Part shown: positions 53,901 to 64,000 of the stretch, piece after piece | How the letters are laid out: the number at the start of each line of letters is the position of its first letter | How positions within the stretch are numbered: the first letter of the stretch is position 1 | From: Blastobasis lacticolella | Taxonomy: Eukaryota > Arthropoda > Insecta > Lepidoptera > Blastobasidae | Reading direction: 5' to 3' | Assembly (NCBI GenBank): GCA_905147135.1 | Contig: LR990052.1 | Span: forward strand, 17,298,200-17,362,199 | Length of the DNA: 64,000 nt | The notes under the pieces: generated by a model | Databases searched by the model: none | Seen by the model: only the letters and a program-made list of their open reading frames with translations | Told to the model about the DNA's origin: nothing | Program-made: the position numbers and the translations under genes

Positions 53901-56900
53901 TTGCAAGAGAGCTGACTGTTTCTATATTTTATTTTCAAAATGTTGAAGTCATCGTACACGATCAAGATATATACCCCATGCCCTTACCTCTCCATCTTCT
54001 TCTTGGGGTGCCGTCCGCTAACGCAGTTTGGTAATCATTATGGCCGCTAGCAGTTCCACCATCATTAAATACCTACTACCTTTACCGGACGCTACTTTTG
54101 GAACCATCGACGCAGATTTTGTAGCGTCGATATTTTTCTTCTTCCCACACTTCTCTTGTCCTGGATCTTTCCCAGGAAAATCAGCTGTACTCAGTAGGAT
54201 TCGTGTTTCTTTTTCTTAATCGAACTACGATTTACTACCAACGCAATATTATCCTGTACCTACACCTATAGGCATTAGCGTATCTATGGTTATTTTCCAG
54301 GGGGGGGGGGGGGGGGGGGCTGGCCCCTGAGGTGGCCGATGAAGCCGAGTGAAATACCAATGTTCAGCCAGTGAGCACCCAAGCCTGGGGTGAGCACCAG
54401 ACCATTCTGGAGTGGGCACGGCCGACCCGGCTCCCCCCCTTCCTACGCCTATGCCTATAGGTATCTCGAACGAACGCCTCTACTGTATCATGCCGTGCGT
54501 CCATGTTTAACCCTCGAGGGTAAAAGAGTGTGATATAAGTTTGACGCATGTATCTGTGGCTCTGTTTATCTGCATCTCTGTGTGTGAGGAGGTGTGCGTT
54601 GGTCTGTAGTAACATAGCTCCCGAACTGATAGACCGATTTCAATGCGGTTTTATCTATTTGAAAAAAAGTTTAATCGAGATGCTTCTTAGCTTGTTTCAT
54701 TTAAATCAGTTTAGGAAGAAAATACATAAACATTGATTGCACATGGACGCTACGACACAATAATTTTACTTTTAATAACAAAGTAAAGAGCACTGTCACA
54801 ATTATTAGGTTCCCAGTGGCATTGTTCGTGGGCATTCGGCGTAAAAATCCCCAGCATAATAATGTGGCCACTTGACGCGAACCACAATGCTGGTTTTCAG
54901 AGGGCTCAGTTTAATAGATTAGAAAGTTGTGTTTATGTTAGCTCTTGTGTTTGTGTTACCGCTGTTCGCAGGGTCGTTACAAGCTCAGCACTAAGGACCC
55001 CGGGCCCTCACGTGTCGCGCGGGAGCGCAACCGGGACATAATGCCGAGTTGATGATGATGATGTTCGCAGGGTCGTAAACGGCTCCAGCACGCTAGCTAA
55101 GCCTCGCATTGAGGAGCTGATGGCGTCAGCGCTAGCGGTGTGGGCGCCGCACGGGGACCTGCAGTTCCAGCGGCTGGACGACGGGGAGGCGGATATCATG
55201 GTTATGTTCGCTAAGGAGGAGCATGGTGATGGGTAATTAGGAGAAGCTTTTTATTTTGTTTCTTTTATATAATAAGGGAGGTCACCTGATGGTAAGTGAT
55301 AACCGCCGCCCATGGACGACTGCAACACCGTGGGTTTGAGAAAATTAAATAGAGGCCCAAAAAAACAGACACTCATTCTGATTAACTAAACAAGTCAACT
55401 ACTTAGTCAGATAGAACATAATTTTTTTTTCATCTGCTCGTCTGTAGATAGAACAAGTATGTACGTTTGAGATTTGGTGATTTGTTGCGGATTTCAAGAC
55501 ATATGCCCGAGATATCGAGTGGCCTGTGTGTGAAACTCAAATCTTTTATTAAACTCAAATCTTTTATTTTGAGGTATCAGAGGTGGGCAACGCATTTGTG
55601 ATACGCCAAACTCCTGGTTTTGCTTATTTCCAGCGGTGATTACGTTCCATCAAGTCAGGTCCGTTTGCCTGTTAGTCTAGGTACTGATTGACATAAAAAA
55701 CCTGTTGTCACATCTTAGGTTCCCATTCGACGGGCAGGGGCAAGTGGTGGCACACGCGTTCCCGCCGCCGATCGGCGCCATGCACTTTGATGATGACGAG
55801 CTCTGGGCGGACAACCCTGACCAGGATGACGATGACGTGAGTATGGTCGATTATACCCGAACAATAGGTGCAATTAGTTTCATTTGAGCGTCAGTGGCCT
55901 AATGATTAAGGTCCGACTCGTACCAAAGTCATCACGTGGGATAAAGCCCGTCACGCAGGCTCATTGTACTGGGCATCTGGTCATCGGCGTTAATAATGTC
56001 TCGGTTGTGCGCTCGCGCGCAAGGGCCCAGGGTCCGGCTTGACCATAATCCAGGATTTGGCAAATCGGGTAATTACGTGGAGCTACTGCCATCTGACCTC
56101 TGTAACCCTGTTAATAGGGAAACCTGATCGGATTGGATCATGGTTACATATTCAGTCGCCTGAATGTGCAGGTATGAACACCTTTTCCCTCATCCCTCAA
56201 AGCATCGGTTAATGTTCAACTAATGTAGGTACATAATTCAGAGTACAGATTCGAAACGGGTACGTCTCTTACGAGTTAGACACCGACACACCAGTGCCAC
56301 CAGTAAATGACAATAACAAACTTCACCCTCTTCCACAGCTGACGGACTTCTTCGCGGTGGTGGTGCACGAGATCGGCCACGCCCTGGGGCTGTCCCACTC
56401 TGACGTGAAGGAGTCGGTCATGTACCCTTACTACCAGGTGCCGGTGGAGCGGCTGCACGATGACGACATACGGGGCATGAGCGTGCTGTACTGTGAGTAG
56501 CCAGGGCTCCAGGTCATTGCTCTATTAAGAGATTTACAAAAAAATTCGGATGATTCGGATATGGAATGAGCTCCCAGCCACAGTGTTTTGGACTATGACA
56601 TGGGATCGTTCAAGAGGTATATTAGTGGTCTGAAAGGAGACTTTCATCAGGTGGCCCACTTGCATGTTTGTCTGCCGTATTACATTTAAAAAAAACTTGC
56701 GATTGCGATTTCACGAACGCATGTAGGTAACTGGATTACAGAGGAACAAAGATATTATTAGAAACAAATATTACGTTGCTATTCCAAAATCCACCAGATG
56801 ACGAGACTGAAACGTGAGGTCTGTTGTTAAAATACTGGGCTGAAATGAATTCGTCATTGTACTTCAACAGCCGAGTATAGTGCAACAAACTGAATTGTCA

Positions 56901-59900
56901 TGACATTTTAAAAAAGCGACACTTAGTTCCAGCTTTAGCCACCGGGTCAGATAAGTTTATTTTATTTATTTAACACTTTATTGTACATTAACAGTATAAT
57001 TATCACAGATGGCAGTTTGTGGCACCATACGGCAGTATTTTGACAACGAACCTTCCTCCTCCATAGTGCCATCGAAAATCGCGTAAACCCTCAACGAGAG
57101 AAGTATACCTAAATGAAGAAATTCTATGACACGAGAGTTTTGACAGTTGGGTAGGTACGGTAAAATATGTTGAATGACATGACAATTTTTGGTCCTTCGA
57201 GTCGTAAAAGTACCTATGCCAAAATACTTTTTAAACAAATTATAACATTTTGAAAATGAATTAATATCTCCCGGTCATATATATGGCGCCACTAGTACCT
57301 ATACGGCTTAGATAAGCTATACGGACAACTTTTCCTCGAAATATATGTCATTTTGGTCAAGAGCAAACACATTTGCAATAGAAACTCAGGCGCTGTCCTA
57401 ATTGGTAACGCTCGTGCGACCACAATTGGTCGGGCGACGTCCGCCATCTTACGGCCACCATACCGTCGTGGCCGGGCCGGGTACCATGGTCGTACCATGG
57501 CCGCACGACCGTTAATAATTTGGGCAGCGCCTCGGGCATTCTTTTCTTTCTTCAAGAAATGGGTGAAAAGGATTTTACGGGATCGTTAGCTTTTGGCGAC
57601 ACCCCTGGTGTTGCAAACGTCCAGGCTGCAGTGACTGTTTACCGTCAGGCAGGCCGTAAGCTTTGCCACCTTCGTGTAATATAAAAAGCTCGTACATCTT
57701 TCCAGTCCAAGACTCGCAGCCATCGACCGAGGCGGCGCGCGTGCACGTCGCGCCGCACTCCACCAAGTCCGACGACGACGATGACGAGGGCGACGTGCCG
57801 GACTTGTGCTACACCAACTATGACACTATAACGGTCATACAGGGGAAGATATTCGTGTTCGAGGAGGAGGTGAGTGCGCGGTTACCTTTGTACGACATGC
57901 CCGTATACGTATGTGTATATATATATGTCGGTATATCGTAGTATCCACCATTTTATAAACACCTCATCATCATCTTGGCGTTAATGTACCGGTTGTGATC
58001 TCGCGCGCGAGGGCCCTGGATCAGCCTTGACCATGATCCAGGATTTGGCAGAGCAGCTAATTACAGTGGAGCAACTGCCACCTTACCCTGTTAACAGGTG
58101 AACCTGACCAGATTGGATCAAGGTTTTATAAATTTGGTCGCCTGAATATGACGCAGGTTTCCTCACAATGTTTTCCCTCACCATAGGAGCATCGGTTAAT
58201 GTTCAACTAATGTAGGTATATAACTCAGAATAAGGTCATTGGTACATGTTTGCACTGGGGATCGAACTCGGTACCTGCCTCTCGCTTAAGAGTCGACCCG
58301 CTAGCCAATAGATTACCGACGCTCTTCGTTGCATCGTAAGGCGCTGTCCTAATTAACAACGGTCGTGCGACCAACGTCGTATGACGAATGCCGCCCGACC
58401 AATAGGAGAACTCAAAACCGCCCGTCGCACGACCGTGGTCGCACAATCGTTGCCTATTAGGACAACGCCTAAGTACCTATTGTTTGTTGTTAGGCTCGAC
58501 TGCCAACAACATATTGCGAGGTGTATTATGTACCTATGTAATTGTACACTAACAAATGTATTAAGAAATTACAGACACCATGAGTCATTGTCACTTGAAT
58601 AAAAAAATTCTAAATTATAGATATTAAATTTATTCCAATCGATGATCCGTAGTGGGTGTGGGTGCTGTCGGCGCCGAAGCGCGTGGAGGAGGGCCCGCGG
58701 CGCGTGCACCGCGTGTTCCGCGGGCTGCCCGAGCGCATCGCCACCGTCAAAACTGTCTACGAGAAGCGGAATGGCAACGTCGCCATATTCTCCGGTATTC
58801 TCTTCTTCTATTTATCTTTCATTAGTGGACCCGTGGACTTCGTTCGCGTACAACTATTTTTTTTATCATTCTACTCAGTGACAAACGAGCAGACAGTTAG
58901 CTGATGGTAATTGCTAACTGTAGCCTATAACATCTACAATTCATGCATTTAATTGGTGTTGCTAATGTCTATAGGCAGTGGTGACCATTTTCCATCAGGT
59001 GGCCCGCTTGCCTGTTTGCCTACCTAAAAAAAATTTAGCTTTCAGGTAACAAAAATGCAGAACCGCAGGTGCTTTGTCACTGTGAGGACAAGTGCCTCAT
59101 GCTTGTAATTTCGCTGGCATCCTTATCCTTCAAACCGGAACACAACAATGCAAGCATTGTTGCTTGGCACTGAAATAGATAAGGCGGTGGTACTCACCCA
59201 GGCGGGCTCCTCAGGCTTGACTGCGCCCTACCACCTGTTTTACCCCTACCTACCCTTTTTTTGCTTATAAACCTTCCTCTTGAATTTCTCTATCTATTGT
59301 TGAAAACCTCGTTAAAATCCGTTGCGTAGTTTAAAAGATCTAAGGGTACATAGATACATAGGAACAGACGGCGGGAAGCGACTTTGTTATATACTATGTA
59401 CCTATAGAGGTTCAGTGACTACCTGAGTGGTTCAGTTGGTTGACGCAGAGATTCCGGGTTCAATTCCGGACTGGGCAGAAATTGAAATGATGAATTTTAA
59501 TTTCTTAGTATGTATAATAAGTATGTATTTAAAATTGTATAAGTAGTTTATCAGATTTCTGGCACCCATTACACAAGCTTTGCTTACTTTGAGGCTAGAT
59601 GTCGCTGTGTTAATTGTCTAAGCATATTTATTTATTTATGTAACCAATGCGTTGCCTAGCTCTAATAACCGGAGCGGGTTGCTCTAGCCCAAACTAAAAT
59701 TAGGAATACAATATGTAAAATATTATTATTTGGCTGTGGTATTTCTGTAACTGTCGGTTGCCTGCCATTACACCTGCGAGCTACTCTCTAAGCCCGAGAT
59801 TCGATACTACAAGCAGCATAAAAGCAGTTCCACTCAATAGCTTTATACTTAGCATAAATCTATCTAATATATCTGTGATCATCATACTTATCCTGTATCC

Positions 59901-61086
59901 TGCAAAATCTATTCCAGGGCGAAGATACTGGGAATTCGACCCGAGTTTCCAGCTGGTGAAGCGAGGGAACCTCTCCGACTACCTCATACCGTCAGTGGTA
60001 CTAGAGTTGTCCACGGTGTTCCTGTCCAACTACAACAACAAGACCTACCTGATAGAGTACGAGAGGTTCTGGCGATTCGACGAAGAGACCAGCACCATGG
60101 ACCCTGGGTATCCGAAGGAGATGTCGGCGTGGAGGAATCTGCCGTATCCTGTGGATAGCGCTCTCGTATGGAAAGGAGGTATGTCATTTTGACATTAACG
60201 CATCTCATGGGCCTTACCATGAACTTTATATAACCGTCCAAGTTCCGCGCAGTTCGGTTGGGAAAGAGACAAGCTTATGTGACACATATAACGCTGTCTC
60301 GTTCTGAGCAGGGCAGTTCTGTTTAGGTCCTGCTATAAGAGCTCATGGTAAGCCCCCTACTTGTTCGAAACTACGCAACGGATGTTATGTCTACGTAATA
60401 CGGTAAGTACTTACCAAAACGGCCTTCACAATAGAAATTAAAACAACTTGACTTCTCTTATTTTCGATTTCTGTTGTCTTCACACACAAATCATCAATAG
60501 AGATTCTCGAGGTTTCCCAGAACGTTTCCCAGATTACGAGCCTTAGCGGAGCGGTTACCCCTAACTGCAACGTCCCACTCTATAATTCGAAGTTCCTAGT
60601 ACGGGCTGATACTTGAAGTCGGAATCACTATCTTTCCTACTTCTTAAATTCTTTGCGGGTACCAAGACAGTATGAGCTTGTCCTCGGGCGTGCCCGAGTA
60701 TCTAAATTCAGGTGACTGTGAACTCTCGACGTGAGTGTCAACTCTCTGATGTGGCCGCTATAGACTTTAGTTGCAGTGGTGGGAATGAGTGGTGGGCCAA
60801 AACTCCTTTGATACTTGAAAGCGCTTTCCGACGAGAAGCGCGAACCTTTTTTAAGAGGGGATGTCACTTCACCCGGGGGAGAGCGACCCTAGCATGATGA
60901 TAACACGGACTAACCCATCCCCTTCCCTCCGCAGACACGTACTTCTTCCGCGGGCCGCGGTTCTGGCGGTTCGACAACGAGCATATCGAGGCGCACCCCT
61001 ACTACCCAGCGGCCGTCGCGCCGGTCTGGCTGCCGTGCGAGTACACCAGCGAGATGGAGCGCTATATGGCCAACGAGCTTCCTTGA
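50935..61086 (+). CDS. Mmp: secreted matrix metalloproteinase (MMP), 10 exons
   Basis: Exons 50935-51039, 52225-52377, 53418-53524, 55071-55232, 55719-55836, 56339-56492, 57706-57869, 58653-58794, 59918-60178, 60935-61086 join in frame to 505 aa. Residues 1-24 are a signal peptide (hydrophobic G-A-L-V-C-G-L-L-A-V-L-L). 36-97 are the prodomain ending in the cysteine switch R-R-C-G-V-R-D (Cys93). Arg104-107 is a furin-type site, so the mature enzyme would start at Tyr108. The catalytic domain has the calcium/structural-zinc segment (H-G-D-G-F-P-F-D-G), the zinc site H-E-I-G-H-A-L-G-L-S-H (His225, 229, 235; Glu226) and the Met-turn M243. An acidic linker (~270-297) leads to a hemopexin propeller closed by Cys301 and Cys490. 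There is no TM or GPI signal. It cleaves extracellular matrix; insect MMPs act in tissue remodelling and metamorphosis. Paralogue (Mmp1 or Mmp3 type) not resolved. Confidence 0.95.
52680..53400 (+). pseudogene. Jockey-type LINE C-terminal fragment
   Basis: In MMP intron 2, same strand. It reads W-K-N-H-I-D-N-V, A-F-H-G-Y-V-S-S-V-L-N-Y-G and L-W-G-N-S, the stretch after the RT catalytic core. It is then broken by stops at ~53000. The 3' end is an ATTCTG repeat (53376-53397). It is dead by truncation. Confidence 0.75.
54264..54463. mobile_element. 200-bp element with inverted ends and a 20-base G run
   Basis: ACCTATAGGCATTAGCGTA on the left pairs with an inverted near-copy on the right. Inside the left end is ATTTTCCAG followed by 20 G. 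The inner sequence 'GCCCCTGAGGTGGCC' is shared in inverse with 36650-36690, so it belongs to the 35699-36712 family. Confidence 0.65.
55980..56292 (-). repeat. tRNA-headed SINE in MMP intron 5
   Basis: Body collinear with 40032-40414; the head at the right end is degraded (AGATTCGAAACGGG). A separate partial tRNA-like head in + orientation starts at 55886 (GAGCGTCAGTGGCCTAATGA). Confidence 0.75.
57388..57532. mobile_element. 145-bp MITE (AGGCGCTGTCCTAATT ends)
   Basis: Inverted ends continue into GGTCGTGCGRCCA motifs. A sister copy is at 58339-58470. It lies in MMP intron 6. Confidence 0.75.
57964..58327 (-). repeat. tRNA-headed SINE in MMP intron 7
   Basis: Minus strand head AAGAGCGTCGGTAATCTATT with box B GAGTTCGATCCCCAG. 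The body is as in the other copies and ends in an ATGATGATG tract at the left. Confidence 0.8.
58339..58470. mobile_element. 132-bp MITE, second copy of the 57388 family
   Basis: Ends AGGCGCTGTCCTAATTA and the complement of AGGCGTTGTCCTAATAG, with GGTCGTGCGACCA just inside. It begins only ~12 bp after the SINE at 57964-58327. Confidence 0.8.
59405..59645 (+). repeat. tRNA-headed SINE, second family
   Basis: Head with box A-like GAGTGGTTCAGTTGGTTG and box B CCGGGTTCAATTCCGG. The body ends with CTTTGCTTACTTTGAGGCTA and a TTTATTTATT tail. It is unrelated to the 40032 family. It lies in MMP intron 8. Confidence 0.7.
60209..60355. mobile_element. 147-bp MITE, second copy of the 49742 family
   Basis: The right arm (GGTCCTGCTATAAGAGCTCA) is well kept, while the left arm has diverged. 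It lies in MMP intron 9. Confidence 0.8.
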
Positions 61087-61339
61087 CATCATCATACACT
61101 ACAGATTCCAAAAATATCGGAACTTCTTTGGTCTGAGCCGCAATAGTAGCCACATTAATAGACTTGGGTTTTCACTCTACAATTCGCTCTGTTTCGTACG
61201 AGGATGCCATGGGCAGTGGACGCTACAAATAATCAAAGCAAACAATAATTAATACCAAATAATACGTGTATTGTTGAAGGTCAGTGATTCAAACCCCGTT
61301 TTAAGCCAGTATGTTGTGTTTGTGGAGTTATTGTGTGGA

Positions 61340-61345
61340 AATAAA
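61340..61345 (+). terminator. poly(A) signal AATAAA of the metalloproteinase
   Basis: First AATAAA after the stop codon, 254 nt downstream, followed by a T-rich stretch. Confidence 0.55.
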
Positions 61346-62805
61346 TGTTTACTTATTAAACTTGGCTTCTTTTTTCATTTTTTCATCTCATTGGTTGGCC
61401 TCGAGCGCCCCGAGGGTTGGCTTCGGATCAAGGGCGGAGCGACTACCTAACTCGAATTGCACGTCGCCATCTTTACCCAATATCTATAGAACGACGTCAC
61501 AGCGGAGTGACCGCCTTCATCTGCATTCAAATCTTTCCCACTTGCGCATTCGGTTATGGGTACTTGTGAGGACCACGGGCAGTCATTTGTATGACTGTAT
61601 CCACAAGTACCCATATGTGAATGTAGACAGGAATACTAACAATAAACCTACCTACCTGGCACCGAAAATAGTTTCCTTTTCCCGTTGAAATCAAATCATC
61701 GGAACTTTCCTAGTCATTTTAAGTGACCACTTGGTTTCAGTGAATTTATTCCCTACCCCTACTACTCACATTATCGAAAAGAGAAATTTAAAAACAACAT
61801 TATAATTGAGTTTAACCTTAACAGTAAGAACGTAAGTTTTCCCGATAAAAAAACCAACAAACGGGTTTGAATTGAAACACACTTGTAGTAAAAATATATC
61901 ACTTTAATAAGAGCTCAAAATCACATTAATAATATTTAATAAAACAGTTGTGCAATTAATGATTCAAAAACGACCTCACGGTGGTGGAGGCAGGAATGTT
62001 ACTGCAACTTTGACTATCAGAATATCTAGTGCAGGAAACATAAATATTAATACTGGACTCGTACAAAATGCTGTTTTTAGTTACTTGAATGCCATAATTC
62101 TGAAAATTATATGTATAATATATTGTATATAAAAATTATACAAAACTATAACATCAGAACGCAAGTTTCTTCCTTCGTCCGAGTATTCAAGCGACTGGCC
62201 TAAAAACATTGAAACATAAAAATAACAATTTGTTCAATTTTTTAGCCAATAACAACATTATTTGAAATGAAACATTTTGCTAAAACAAAGAAAACAAGCC
62301 TGGAACACTATTCACAAATTCTAGCAACTGTGGACCACTACAACAATCTTATAACAATTTGTAATATTATGTGTAATTTGCACGATTTCATGGTATCCTA
62401 ATATCTCTGCGGTGAAATTCACTACTCGAACAACGTTTACAATTTAATGGTGGTGTGACGTATACGCTAGACCGCGGGGACATTACGAAACGTGGACCCA
62501 TACTCCCCTTTGGTGGCAGAGCATTTGGCAATGGCGTCATTTCACTGCGTATTAATCCTTGTATTGAGGAAATAATTACGCGTTTCTTTACATTTCTAAA
62601 TGGAAACAAACACAGTACTATAATATAAAAAATACAATATTTCATTATCGACGAGAGTTGTCTTAGGAGATACGTATTATATTAGGATTTATAGCATCGC
62701 AAAACCGCCCATTTCTAACAAGAAAAACGCCGTAAAGTGACACCATTACAATAAATTCCGAAACTAAGGGTATGGGGTCCCTCCGTCCCCCTGGGGTCCA
62801 GGCTC
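61346..62805. other. convergent 3' intergenic region
   Basis: Lies between the metalloproteinase (+) and thioredoxin reductase (-) ends and must hold the reductase 3'UTR. Short palindromic words occur near 61555-61610 (GGGTACTTGTG and CACAAGTACCC). No gene is seen; the open stretches here resemble nothing I know. Confidence 0.4.

Positions 62806-64000
<1,195 letters not shown>

Overview
The window looks like nuclear DNA from a moth or butterfly (Lepidoptera). It is AT-rich and intron-rich. Short exons with GT/AG borders are separated by introns full of transposons. The coding exons match insect proteins, and the repeats (tRNA-headed SINEs, Helitron-like ends, RTE/Jockey-type LINEs, BEL/Pao) are of kinds common in Lepidoptera. 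There is no prokaryotic signal: no operons, no CRISPR.

Four multi-exon genes can be read, and every splice junction I assigned keeps frame. (1) A BCL7-family chromatin subunit, + strand, 5802-6530, 3 exons, 132 aa. (2) CFAP251 (WDR66), a WD40 protein of the motile-cilium axoneme, - strand, 49373 to 19517, 19 exons, 1046 aa. (3) A secreted matrix metalloproteinase, + strand, 50935-61086, 10 exons, 505 aa, with signal peptide, cysteine switch, zinc site and hemopexin domain. (4) The last two exons of thioredoxin reductase, - strand, 63600 to 62806, ending Ser-Cys-Cys-Ser; the rest of this gene lies beyond the right edge. A 74-aa single-exon ORF (1623-1847, -) may be a fifth gene.

Layout: 1-5.8 kb, intergenic with nested TIR elements; 5.8-6.5 kb, BCL7; 6.5-19.5 kb, intergenic and dense in DNA transposons, including a 2.4-kb TIR element at 13133-15552; 19.5-49.4 kb, CFAP251 with its introns filled by LINEs, SINEs, MITEs, a 1.2-kb fold-back and a BEL/Pao LTR element in its first intron; 49.4-50.9 kb, a 1.56-kb divergent upstream region shared by CFAP251 and the metalloproteinase; 50.9-61.1 kb, the metalloproteinase; 61.1-64 kb, its 3' flank and the convergent thioredoxin reductase tail.

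The genes share no pathway: chromatin remodelling, ciliary motility, matrix remodelling and redox control are simply neighbours. The most notable structure is in the mobile DNA. There are nested insertions whose target-site duplications can still be read, an internally deleted BEL/Pao element with a long intact ORF, SINEs that appear to derive from 5S rRNA, and a long inverted repeat inside a transcribed intron. All family calls come from reading the sequence; no search was run.
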